NCBI RefSeq assembly: GCF_013085465.1
Contig: NZ_CP049838.1
Location: 6,200,001 to 6,264,000 of the forward strand
Source of the DNA: Streptomyces asoensis
GTDB taxonomy: Bacteria > Actinomycetota > Actinomycetes > Streptomycetales > Streptomycetaceae
Direction of reading: 5' to 3'
Length of the DNA stretch: 64,000 bases
Position numbers and translations under genes: made by a program. Position 1 is the stretch's first letter. Each line of letters opens with the position of its first letter. The notes under the pieces are model-generated. The model saw nothing but the letters and a program-made list of their open reading frames with translations. It was not told the DNA's origin and searched no databases. Of the stretch, positions 54,807-63,740 are shown piece after piece.

Positions 54807-55631
54807 CTAGAGCCGACCCAGCACCTGTGCCAGCAGGGAGCCCATGCGGGTCGCCGAGTCGCGTCCCGCCTGGAGAACCTCCTCGTGGTTCAGCGGCTCG
54901 CCGGTCATGCCGGCGGCGAGGTTGGTCACGAGGGAGATGCCGAGCACCTCGGCCCCGGCCTCACGGGCCGCGATGGCCTCGAGCACGGTCGACATGCCCA
55001 CCAGGTCCGCGCCGATGGTGCGGGCCATCCGGATCTCGGCCGGCGTCTCGTAGTGCGGGCCGGGGAACTGGGCGTAGACGCCCTCCTCCAGCGTGGCGTC
55101 GATCTCCTTGCACAGCGTGCGCAGCCGCGGGGAGTACAGGTCCGTGAGGTCCACGAAGTTCGCGCCGACGATGGGGGACGTCGCCGTGAGGTTGATGTGG
55201 TCGCTGATCAGCACCGGCTGCCCGGGGCGCATGCCCTCGCGCAGGCCGCCGCAGCCGTTCGTCAGCACGATCGTCTTGCAGCCGGCCGCCACCGCCGTGC
55301 GGACACCGTGGGCGACGGCGGCGACACCGCGGCCCTCGTAGTAGTGGGTGCGGCCCAGGAAGACCAGCGCACGCTTCGCGCCGATCTGGTACGAGCGGAT
55401 CTTGCCGCCGTGGCCCTCGACCGCCGGCGGCGGGAATCCGGGCAGCTCGGTGACCTGGAACTCGGCGTCGGGAGCCCCCAGGGCGTCCACGGCCGGTGCC
55501 CAGCCGGAGCCCATCACGAGGGCGACGTCGTGGGTCTCGGCGCCGGTCAGTTCGCGCAGCCGCGCGGCGGCGGCGTCGGCGGCGGCGTGGGGGTCGCCCT
55601 GGATGTCGTCCGGGAGAAGAGATGCGTTCAC
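54807..55631 (-). CDS. punA: Purine nucleoside phosphorylase (trimeric, PunA type)
   Basis: A 274-residue trimeric PNP splitting inosine and guanosine forms to base and (deoxy)ribose-1-phosphate. LVMGSGW binds phosphate; [44 protein letters not shown] with the purine-site Glu, and [11 protein letters not shown] are all typical. The start is GTG 55631, 6 nt after a TACCCT -10 box (leaderless). Site 6 of the regulon palindrome lies 12 bp further upstream. The mutase gene follows and is probably co-transcribed. Confidence 0.95.
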   Translation of the reverse strand: MNASLLPDDIQGDPHAAADAAAARLRELTGAETHDVALVMGSGWAPAVDALGAPDAEFQVTELPGFPPPAVEGHGGKIRSYQIGAKRALVFLGRTHYYEGRGVAAVAHGVRTAVAAGCKTIVLTNGCGGLREGMRPGQPVLISDHINLTATSPIVGANFVDLTDLYSPRLRTLCKEIDATLEEGVYAQFPGPHYETPAEIRMARTIGADLVGMSTVLEAIAAREAGAEVLGISLVTNLAAGMTGEPLNHEEVLQAGRDSATRMGSLLAQVLGRL

Positions 55632-55637
55632 GCGATG

Positions 55638-55643
55638 AGGGTA
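55638..55643 (-). promoter_or_regulatory. -10 box of leaderless punA promoter
   Basis: TACCCT on the minus strand ends 6 nt before GTG 55631; the palindrome at 55655-55668 would cover the -35 region. Confidence 0.5.
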
Positions 55644-55654
55644 GCCGGTTCCGG

Positions 55655-55668
55655 CCTACGCGCGTAGA
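55655..55668. promoter_or_regulatory. Nucleoside-regulon palindrome, site 6 (punA)
   Basis: CCTACGCGCGTAGA contains the perfect 12-bp CTACGCGCGTAG palindrome. Confidence 0.85.
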
Positions 55669-55729
55669 TGACAGAGCCCATGGGATGGCGATCGTTGTCT
55701 TGTCGTTTCCAACGAGAGAGCCGGAGTGA

Positions 55730-56011
55730 TCACTCGCCCGTGACGAAGATGTCCTTGTCGTTGAAGACCTCGACGATGAAGATCAGCAGCCTGCCGATGC
55801 TGACCGTGTACTCGATGAGGATGTTCTGGGTCAGCCGGATCGTCCGGTCGTCCCCGGTGGAGCTTATGGGCCGGGACAGGTCGGGAAACGGATCCGCGGC
55901 GAGCATCATGATGCCCTTCTCGAACGCGGCCCGCTGCTGTTCATCCAGCCGGTCGCGCGCCGCTGCCGCCTGTTCCGTGTAGAAGACGGTGTACGCAGTC
56001 CTGCCGGTCAT
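55730..56011 (-). CDS. RelE/ParE-family toxin-like protein
   Basis: A 93-residue protein that fits the RelE/ParE fold: AYTVFYTEQAAAARDRLDEQQRAAFEKGIMML (helical hairpin), then RTIRLTQNILIEYTVSIGRLLIFIVEVFND (the beta sheet). The catalytic-type residues of RelE are not obvious, as in ParE toxins. GGGAGAG is 5 nt before ATG 56011. No antitoxin gene is visible beside it, so it may be orphan or not a toxin at all. The upstream 40-bp palindrome could be its operator. Confidence 0.7.
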   Translation of the reverse strand: MTGRTAYTVFYTEQAAAARDRLDEQQRAAFEKGIMMLAADPFPDLSRPISSTGDDRTIRLTQNILIEYTVSIGRLLIFIVEVFNDKDIFVTGE

Positions 56012-56029
56012 CGCGCTCTCCCGTTCGTG

Positions 56030-56069
56030 TGCTGATGCCCACCGAGTCTAGAGTCGGTGGGCATCAGCA
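56030..56069. promoter_or_regulatory. 40-bp near-perfect palindrome before the toxin-like gene
   Basis: Arms 56030-56045 and 56054-56069 are perfect 16-bp complements around a centre containing TCTAGA. It overlaps the stop codon of the upstream gene and ends 19 bp before the toxin-like ATG. It could be a terminator or an autoregulatory operator. Confidence 0.7.
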
Positions 56070-56501
56070 AGGCCTCTTGCGGAGCTCCATCACGTAATCG
56101 TGTGGTGCCCCCGCCGACTCCGCCGCGTCGGCGATCTCGCCCAGGTAGCGGGCCGCGGGCAGGCCGCCCTCGTAGCCGTTCAGCACGAACATCCAGGCGG
56201 ACTCCTCCCGATCCAGCGTCTGCACCCGCACCCGGGCGCGCCGGTAGATGCCGAGACTCACGCCCTCCCAGCGGTCCAGGGAGTCCTCGTCCATGGGGGC
56301 GACGTCGTACAGCGCGACGAAGACCTGCGCGCCGGGGTCCTCTGCGACCGTCGCCAGCGCGCCCTCCCAGCCCAGCTGCTCACCGCCGAACGTCAGCCGC
56401 CACCCGTTCAGCCAACCGGTGGCGCGCAGTGGCGAGTGGGGAGCGCGGCGGGTCATCAGCCGCGCGTCGAGGTTGCCGGCGTACGCGGCGTAGAGCGACA
56501 T
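56064..56501 (-). CDS. Gamma-glutamylcyclotransferase-like protein
   Basis: A 145-residue protein of the GGCT/BtrG-like fold. MSLYAAYAGNLD is the YxxxN-type substrate loop start. GWRLTFGG follows, then VFVALYDVAPMDEDSLDRWEGVSLGIYRRARVRV with the acidic pair (DEDSLDRWEG) common in GGCTs. It may act on gamma-glutamyl compounds, but the catalytic Glu was not verified. The start is ATG 56501, preceded by AGTACTCTCCTTGC read on the plus strand as GCAAGGAGAGTA, i.e. no strong minus-strand SD. Confidence 0.78.
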   Translation of the reverse strand: MSLYAAYAGNLDARLMTRRAPHSPLRATGWLNGWRLTFGGEQLGWEGALATVAEDPGAQVFVALYDVAPMDEDSLDRWEGVSLGIYRRARVRVQTLDREESAWMFVLNGYEGGLPAARYLGEIADAAESAGAPHDYVMELRKRPC

Positions 56502-56598
56502 GCAAGGAGAGTACGGCAGCCCGCACACGCGTCACTCTCGTAACGGTGGCGGCCCCCGCGGCCCCCCGGGGCAGTACCACCGGCCCCCGTGCGGGACA

Positions 56599-58047
56599 AT
56601 GGAGTACGTGACTCGGATCGTGATCATCGGTGGCGGACCCGGCGGCTATGAGGCAGCGCTGGTTGCCGCGCAGCTCGGCGCGGAGGTGACCGTCGTCGAC
56701 TGCGACGGTCTGGGCGGAGCGTCGGTGCTGACCGACTGCGTGCCGTCGAAGACCCTGATCGCCACGGCCGAGGTGATGACCACCTTCGACTCCTCGTACG
56801 AGGAGCTGGGGATCATCGTCGCCGACGACACCCCGCCGCTGGAGCAGGCCGCCCGGGTCGTCGGGGTGGACCTCGGCAAGGTCAACCGGCGGGTGAAGCG
56901 GCTCGCGCTCGCCCAGTCGCACGACATCACCGCCTCCGTCACCCGGGCCGGGGCGCGCGTGCTGCGCGGGCGCGGCCGGCTGGCGGGCATGCAGGCCCTC
57001 GACGGCTCGCGCAAGGTCGTGGTCAGCGCCGCCGACGGCACCGAGGAGACCCTCACCGCCGACGCCGTCCTGCTCGCCACCGGCGCCCACCCGCGCGAGC
57101 TGCCGGACGCCCAGCCCGACGGCGAGCGCATCCTGAACTGGACCCAGGTCTACGACCTCGGCGAGCTCCCCGAGGAGCTCATCGTGGTCGGCTCGGGTGT
57201 GACCGGTGCCGAGTTCGCCGGCGCCTACCAGGCCCTCGGCTCCAAGGTCACCCTCGTGTCCTCGCGCGACCGCGTGCTGCCCGGCGAGGACCCGGACGCC
57301 GCCGCCGTCCTCGAGGACGTCTTCCGGCGCCGTGGCATGAACGTCATGGCCCGCTCGCGCGCCGAGTCCGCCAAGCGGGTCGGTGACCGGGTCGAGGTCA
57401 CCCTGTCCGACGGCCGGGTCATCACCGGCTCGCACTGCCTCATGGCGGTCGGCGCCATTCCCAACAGCGAGGGGATGGGGCTGGAGGAGGCGGGCGTCAA
57501 GGTCCGGGAGTCCGGTCACATCTGGACCGACAAGGTGTCCAGGACCACCGCCCCGGGCGTGTACGCGGCCGGCGACGTGACCGGGATCTTCGCCCTGGCC
57601 TCCGTCGCCGCCATGCAGGGCCGTATCGCCATGTACCACTTCCTCGGCGACGCGGTGGCCCCGCTCAACCTGAAGACCGTCTCCTCGAACGTCTTCACCG
57701 ACCCCGAGATCGCCACCGTCGGCTACAGCCAGGCCGACGTGGACGGCGGCAAGATCGACGCGCGGGTCGTCAAGCTGCCGCTGCTGCGCAACCCGCGCGC
57801 CAAGATGCAGGGCATTCGCGACGGCTTCGTCAAGATCTTCTGCCGGCCCGGCACCGGGATCGTCGTCGGCGGTGTGGTCGTGTCGCCGCGCGCCTCGGAA
57901 CTCATCCACCCGATCTCGATCGCCGTCGACAACAATCTGACGGTCGAACAGATCGCGAACGCGTTCACCGTGTACCCGTCCCTTTCCGGGTCGATCGCGG
58001 AGGTGGCGCGACAGCTGCACACCCGGAAGACGACGGGCGAGGTCTGA
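56599..58047 (+). CDS. lpdA: LpdA-type flavoprotein disulfide-reductase homologue (NAD(P)H quinone reductase-like)
   Basis: A 482-residue FAD/NAD protein of the lipoamide dehydrogenase family. GGGPGGYEAALVAAQLGAEVTVVD binds FAD; GSGVTGAEFAGAYQALGSKVTLV binds NAD(P); YAAGDVTG is the third motif. At the redox site the usual C-x4-C is reduced: the sequence is GGASVLTDCVPSK, with Val where the first Cys belongs. M. tuberculosis LpdA (Rv3303c), which acts on quinones and not lipoamide, resembles this protein from memory. ATG 56599 is taken; GTG 56608 is possible. Confidence 0.87.
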   Translation: MEYVTRIVIIGGGPGGYEAALVAAQLGAEVTVVDCDGLGGASVLTDCVPSKTLIATAEVMTTFDSSYEELGIIVADDTPPLEQAARVVGVDLGKVNRRVKRLALAQSHDITASVTRAGARVLRGRGRLAGMQALDGSRKVVVSAADGTEETLTADAVLLATGAHPRELPDAQPDGERILNWTQVYDLGELPEELIVVGSGVTGAEFAGAYQALGSKVTLVSSRDRVLPGEDPDAAAVLEDVFRRRGMNVMARSRAESAKRVGDRVEVTLSDGRVITGSHCLMAVGAIPNSEGMGLEEAGVKVRESGHIWTDKVSRTTAPGVYAAGDVTGIFALASVAAMQGRIAMYHFLGDAVAPLNLKTVSSNVFTDPEIATVGYSQADVDGGKIDARVVKLPLLRNPRAKMQGIRDGFVKIFCRPGTGIVVGGVVVSPRASELIHPISIAVDNNLTVEQIANAFTVYPSLSGSIAEVARQLHTRKTTGEV

Positions 58048-58059
58048 CGGCCGGTTTCG

Positions 58060-58082
58060 ACTCCCCGCTGGTCACGGGGAGT
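58060..58082 (+). terminator. Hairpin terminator after lpdA-like gene
   Basis: An 8-bp stem (58060-58067 with 58075-58082) with a 7-nt loop. Confidence 0.7.
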
Positions 58083-58222
58083 TGACGGCGCGTCGTCGTC
58101 GGGTTGCCGGGCATGCGGGAGGCATAGGCGCCGGAACTGGGCCCTATACCACTCCCCGTCCCCCTGTGCGAACAACTTCTACTATTCGGCGCAAAGAGCT
58201 GAAAGCAGACGGTCGTCCGCGT

Positions 58223-58228
58223 TACTGT
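58223..58228 (+). promoter_or_regulatory. -10-like box before the DeoR-family gene
   Basis: TACTGT ends 7 nt before GTG 58236 with no SD. The surrounding CGCGTTACTGT is shared with the bmpA-1 promoter (22816-22826). Confidence 0.5.
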
Positions 58229-58235
58229 CAGTTTC

Positions 58236-59201
58236 GTGTTCGCTGCAGAACGTCGTCAATTGATCCTCGAAATGGTGCGAGCGAACGGGGCCGTGTCGCT
58301 CCGTGAACTCGCCCGCGTCGTCCAGACCTCCGAAGTGACCGTACGGCGGGACGTGCGCGCGCTGGAGGCAGAAGGACTCCTCGACCGCCGGCATGGCGGT
58401 GCGGTATTGCCGGGCGGGTTCACGCGAGAATCCGGCTTTCCGCAGAAATCCCATCTCGCGACCGCCGAAAAGACCGCCATCGCGGACCTCGCCGCCAACT
58501 TCGTGGAAGAGGGCGAGGCCATTGTGGTCGGGGCGGGCACCACGACACAGGAGCTGGCCCGCCGGCTCGCCCGGGTGCCCGGACTGACCGTCGTCACCAA
58601 CTCCCTGCTCGTCGCCCAGGCGTTGGCCCATGCCAACCGGGTCGAGGTCGTGATGACCGGCGGCACCCTGCGCGGCTCCAACTACGCCCTCGTGGGGAGC
58701 GGCGCCGAGCAGTCCCTCCAGGGACTCAGGGTGTCGCGGGCCTTCATCTCCGGGAGCGGACTGACCGCGGAGCGCGGGCTGTCCACGTCCAACATGCTGT
58801 CGGCGTCCGTGGACCGGGCGCTGGTGCAGGCGGCCGCCGAGGTCGTCGTCCTCGCCGACCACACCAAGCTCGGCACGGACACGATGTTCCAGACCGTGCC
58901 GACGGATGTCATCACCCGGCTGGTGACCGACGAGCCGCCCGCGCACGACGACCGTGCGGCCACGGAGCTTCAGGCTCTGGCGGACCAGGGGGTGCAGATC
59001 GCCGTGGCCGGGGCGTCCGGGAGCCCGGGGGGTGATGCGGTCCCGGCGCGCCATCAGCAGCAGCGTCGGGACGTGCCGTTGCCGGCTCCGCGGCGGGGGC
59101 AGGTGCCGGGTGCTGCCGCGGGCTTGCGGGCGGCCTCGATGCTGGGTGAGCAGGCCCCTGGCGGGGAGCGGGCGAGGGTCGCGGACCTGCGTCGTCGTTG
59201 A
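58236..59201 (+). CDS. DeoR/GlpR-family transcriptional regulator
   Basis: A 321-residue regulator. The N-terminal HTH is ERRQLILEMVRANGAVSLRELARVVQTSEVTVRRDVRALEAEGLLDRRHGGA, the DeoR signature. The effector domain has VGAGTTTQELARRL, VVTNSLLVAQALA, TGGTLRGSNYALVG, the sugar-phosphate-binding pattern of GlpR/DeoR. Beyond residue 255 a disordered Gln/Arg/Pro-rich tail of about 65 residues is added, running towards a repeat array. The start is GTG 58236 (leaderless). It is a candidate controller of the TCTACGCGCGTAGA sites, since DeoR proteins often sense sugar phosphates such as deoxyribose-5-phosphate (inference). Confidence 0.88.
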   Translation: MFAAERRQLILEMVRANGAVSLRELARVVQTSEVTVRRDVRALEAEGLLDRRHGGAVLPGGFTRESGFPQKSHLATAEKTAIADLAANFVEEGEAIVVGAGTTTQELARRLARVPGLTVVTNSLLVAQALAHANRVEVVMTGGTLRGSNYALVGSGAEQSLQGLRVSRAFISGSGLTAERGLSTSNMLSASVDRALVQAAAEVVVLADHTKLGTDTMFQTVPTDVITRLVTDEPPAHDDRAATELQALADQGVQIAVAGASGSPGGDAVPARHQQQRRDVPLPAPRRGQVPGAAAGLRAASMLGEQAPGGERARVADLRRR

Positions 59202-59218
59202 CCTCGCGGGGCCGCCCC

Positions 59219-59290
59219 TGGGGGCTCCGCCCCCAGACCCCCGTTCGGCCCTGAACGGGCCTCGTCCTCAATCGCCGGACGGGCTGGATG
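59219..59290. repeat. Dispersed Streptomyces intergenic element (GGGGCTCCGCCCCCAGACCC type)
   Basis: A 7-bp hairpin (TGGGGGC/GCCCCCA, 59219-59235) followed by a CCCGTT...AACGGG dyad and the CCTCGTCCTCAATCGCCGGA segment. I recognise this as a sequence seen many times in Streptomyces intergenic DNA, here placed as a terminator after the DeoR gene. Confidence 0.75.
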
Positions 59291-59860
59291 GTCCGGCCCC
59301 GTTGGATGGTCCCGGCGGGCCGCATGGTCCCAGCGGGCCGGAGGGTCCGGTAAGCCGGAGGGTCCGGCAGGGCGAAGGGCCCGGCAAGCCGGAGGTCCCG
59401 GCAGGGTGGAGGGTTCGGTAAGCCCCGAGGTCCCGGCAGGGTGGAGGGTTCGGTAAGCCCGGCGGTCCCGGCAGGGTGGAGGGTTCGGTAAGCCCGGAGG
59501 TCCCGGCGGGGTGGAGGGTCCGGCAGGGTTGAGGGTCCGGTAAGCCGGAGGGCCCGGCAGGCTGGAGGTCTGGCTGGCCGGAGGTCCCGGTGAGCCCGGA
59601 GGTCGCAGCAGCCCGGAGGTCCCGGTAAGTCGGAGGGTTCGGCAGGCCGGAGGTCCCGGCAGGGTGGAGGGCCCGGTAAGCCGGAGGTCCCGGCAGGCTG
59701 GAGGGCCCGGCAGGCCGGAGTCCCGGTCGCCCGGAGGTCGCAGCAGCCCGGAGGTCCCGGTAAGTCGGAGGGTTCGGCAGGCCGGAGGTCCCGGCAGGGT
59801 GGAGGGGTCGGTAAGCCGAGGGCTGGATGGTTCGGTAAGTCGGAGGGCCTGGGTGGGGCG
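59290..59860. repeat. Minisatellite array with a 35-bp core repeat
   Basis: Units beginning GGTCCCGGCAGGGTGGAGGG recur every 35 bp at 59394, 59429, 59464 and 59499. Degenerate relatives fill the remainder. A larger block beginning GGAGGTCGCAGCAGCCCGG at 59598 recurs at 59733 (135 bp apart). The 763-bp gap 59202-59964 contains no recognised gene. Confidence 0.9.
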
Positions 59861-59964
59861 GTTGGGCTCTGGAAGGCGGGCTGAGGGCCGGATGGGGCGT
59901 TGGGGTTGTGAAACGCGGCGAGGCGCCCGGGGAGTGGGCGCCTCGACACGGGTGATCCCTGGGG

Positions 59965-61737
<1,773 letters not shown>

Positions 61738-62101
61738 GATTGAGGCTCCCTCCTTGAAACAAGCCGAGTTTAGGGACTGCCGACACGCCTCATCGACCCG
61801 TCCCCAAAGGTGAGCTTGCCCACACGGAGCGTGATGCCAGGCTCACTCGACCGCGAAATCCCTTGTAGTACCGCCGTACGCAGCACTCCTCCGACAAACC
61901 CTAGCCCTCTGATGTGGCCAAGGTCTCTGTGAGCACGTGCTGCGGCACACTCCGTTTCTTTGTGGAGTCCCTACGAATGGCCCAACGATTCTTTGCCGCG
62001 CGCAGAACCCTTGTCCCGCGGTTTACCCGTTAGTAGCGTTCAGGGTGTCTCGAACGTACGTCAGGTAACAGCACCCTTGCTCGGGTCGGGGTCGAAAGTG
62101 G
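61738..62101. other. 364-bp divergent promoter region
   Basis: It holds the accA2 SD and promoter and, on the other strand, the region before the membrane-protein gene. AT-richer stretches occur at about 61955-62035. No gene or hairpin was recognised. Confidence 0.55.
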
Positions 62102-62605
62102 GTGGGACCGGTGGTGCGCAGACCGGTGGCGTGGATCGTGGCGGTCGTGCTCTTCGCGGAGGCGCTCGGCGTCGCCGCGCTGAACTGGTTCATGGGCGTC
62201 GTGGTGGACCGGCAGGACATGTCCCTGGCCGGAATGGACCCGGACGTCATGTCGACGTCCTCGAAGGTCGGCGGGATCCTCTTCGGCCTCTACTTCGGCC
62301 TGTGCGCCGTGGTGGCCCTGCTGGTGGCGCTGCGCGACCGCGCGCCCGCCGGACTCGGCCGGGTGCTGCTGATCAGCGCCGCGGTCGTACACGCCCTGCT
62401 GGGCGCCTTCGCGTGGGGTCTGCTGGGCTGGACGCAGTTCCTGTTCATGGTGGTCGTCCTCGCCCTGATCGTGCTGCTCCTGATGACCTACGACGCCCAG
62501 CAGCGGCCCGTGGCCCCGCAGCCGGAGGACAGCAAGGGTGACGGCGGCGGCCCGCCGGTCGCGCCGGCGCCGGTCACGCCTCCGACGGCGCCCACAACTC
62601 CGTGA
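62102..62605 (+). CDS. Four-helix membrane protein, function unknown
   Basis: A 167-residue protein with predicted helices at about residues 9-32, 58-80, 87-108 and 111-128. The loop after helix 1 contains [19 protein letters not shown]. The C-terminal tail is Pro/Ala-rich. It resembles small actinobacterial membrane proteins found near maf. GTG 62102 is taken; GTG 62111 is also possible. Its end overlaps the convergent maf gene by 32 bp. Confidence 0.75.
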   Translation: MGPVVRRPVAWIVAVVLFAEALGVAALNWFMGVVVDRQDMSLAGMDPDVMSTSSKVGGILFGLYFGLCAVVALLVALRDRAPAGLGRVLLISAAVVHALLGAFAWGLLGWTQFLFMVVVLALIVLLLMTYDAQQRPVAPQPEDSKGDGGGPPVAPAPVTPPTAPTTP

Positions 62606-63179
62606 TCCCGACGCCCAGTTGCGCCAGCAGTCGGCGCACGAGGGGCAGGCTGATGCCGATGACGTTGCCGTGGTCGCCCTCGATGCCCTCGATGAACGGG
62701 GCCGAGCGGCCGTCGAGGGTGAACGCCCCGGCGACGTAGAGGGGTTCGCCCGAGGCGACGTACGCCGCGATCTCCTCGTCGGTCGGCTCGCCGAAGCGGA
62801 CGACGGTGGAGGCGGTCGCGGAGGTGTAGCGCCCGCTGACGGTGTCGTAGACGCAGTGGCCGGTCTGGAGTGTCCCGGCCCGGCCGCGCATCGCCTTCCA
62901 GCGGGCGGTGGCCTCCGCGGCGTCCGCGGGCTTGCCCAGCGCCTCGCCGTCCAGGTCGAGCACCGAGTCGCAGCCGATCACCAGGGCGCCCTTGACCTCG
63001 GGCTTCGCGGCCACGACGGAGGCCTTCGCCTCGGCGAGCGCGAGCGCCAGATCGGCCGGGGTGGGGGCGGTGACGGCGTCCTCGTCGACCCCGCTCACGA
63101 TCACCTCGGGGGCGAGACCGGCCTGTCGCAGCAGGTTCAGCCGGGCGGGGGACTGGGAGGCGAGGACGAGTCGGCGCAT
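62574..63179 (-). CDS. maf: Maf-family nucleoside-triphosphate pyrophosphatase
   Basis: A 201-residue house-cleaning pyrophosphatase. [20 protein letters not shown] is the N-terminal signature with the phosphate-binding S-x-S-x-R. Further blocks are [11 protein letters not shown] with the catalytic Asp and [17 protein letters not shown], then [29 protein letters not shown]. It hydrolyses non-canonical or excess dTTP/UTP-type nucleotides and is linked to septation in Bacillus. Its 3' end overlaps the convergent membrane-protein gene. Confidence 0.93.
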   Translation of the reverse strand: MRRLVLASQSPARLNLLRQAGLAPEVIVSGVDEDAVTAPTPADLALALAEAKASVVAAKPEVKGALVIGCDSVLDLDGEALGKPADAAEATARWKAMRGRAGTLQTGHCVYDTVSGRYTSATASTVVRFGEPTDEEIAAYVASGEPLYVAGAFTLDGRSAPFIEGIEGDHGNVIGISLPLVRRLLAQLGVGITELWAPSEA

Positions 63180-63206
63180 GCGGTCAGCCTAGCGGCGTGG
63201 CGCGCT

Positions 63207-63335
63207 TTACCTGAGCCCCAGCACGATCATCGCTATCACCATGGCCAGGGCGAGGAAGAGGCCGAGTCTCCGCAGGCTCTCCTGCATCTCGCGGAGTTCC
63301 TCGGGGGGCTCGTTCTCGGGGTCGGACCACAGCAT
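63207..63335 (-). CDS. Tiny single-helix membrane protein (MmpB-like)
   Basis: A 42-residue protein: a charged N-terminal part, MLWSDPENEPPEELREMQESLRR, then one membrane helix, LGLFLALAMVIAMIVLGL, ending in Arg. The ATG 63335 start is favoured because upstream sequence in frame is a low-complexity run through an intergenic repeat. I recall 42-residue Streptomyces proteins of this kind named MmpB (morphogenic membrane protein), but could not verify it. It lies between accE and maf on the same strand. Confidence 0.7.
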   Translation of the reverse strand: MLWSDPENEPPEELREMQESLRRLGLFLALAMVIAMIVLGLR

Positions 63336-63391
63336 GCCACCAGCGTGGGGCTTGGCGGGGGCCTGTGCCTGAGTAGGCGTACTCAAATGTG

Positions 63392-63439
63392 GGCCCGCAG
63401 CCGTACACCCGATGTTCGGGTGTTCGTCGGCTGCGGGCC
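63392..63439 (-). terminator. Two-tier hairpin after accE
   Basis: A 12-bp outer stem (63392-63403 with 63428-63439) and a 7-bp inner stem (63405-63411 with 63417-63423) form a cruciform-like structure. Confidence 0.8.
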
Positions 63440-63510
63440 GGTGGGGGCTTGTCGCGCCCGCGCGGCGGAGCCGCATATCGATACGGCCCCGCGCCCCTGA
63501 AAAGCGGGTG
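63440..63510. repeat. Dispersed Streptomyces intergenic element (CGCATATCGATACGGCCCCG type)
   Basis: The stretch GGCGGAGCCGCATATCGATA followed by CGGCCCCGCGCCCCTGAAAA is, read on the minus strand, the genus-typical sequence starting AGGGGCGCGGGGC. It is attached to the preceding hairpin. Confidence 0.75.
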
Positions 63511-63521
63511 GTCGGCTGTCC

Positions 63522-63731
63522 TCAGCTCGGCCAGTAGGTGCGGGTCCAGGACGCCTGGCCGGGGTGTGGGACTCGGTGTGTCGCGATGCGGGACGGGTCG
63601 GACCATGCGTCCCTCGGGGGCTCCGCGCCGGACGGTGTGGCCGTTGCCGCCGCGGCGCGGGCCCGGACCACCGCCAGGGCGGCGGCGAGCTCCTCGGGGG
63701 TCGGGTTGCCCCGTACGACCTTGATCGTCAC
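63522..63731 (-). CDS. accE: Acyl-CoA carboxylase epsilon subunit
   Basis: A 69-residue epsilon subunit that stabilises and stimulates the carboxylase of alpha and beta subunits in actinomycetes. IKVVRGNPTPEELAAALAVVRARAAA is the family helix, and the C-terminal W-T-R-T-YWPS ends as usual for AccE/PccE. The SD AAGGAG overlaps the stop codon of pccB, 9 bp away, so the two are coupled. Confidence 0.93.
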   Translation of the reverse strand: MTIKVVRGNPTPEELAAALAVVRARAAAATATPSGAEPPRDAWSDPSRIATHRVPHPGQASWTRTYWPS

Positions 63732-63740
63732 AGCGGCTCC

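Noticed and set aside
58912..59949. A 345-codon open frame on the minus strand rich in Pro, Leu and Arg
   Set aside because: It is a translation of the minisatellite and overlaps the end of the DeoR gene; it has no domain, no SD and irregular repeat composition expected from GC-rich DNA.
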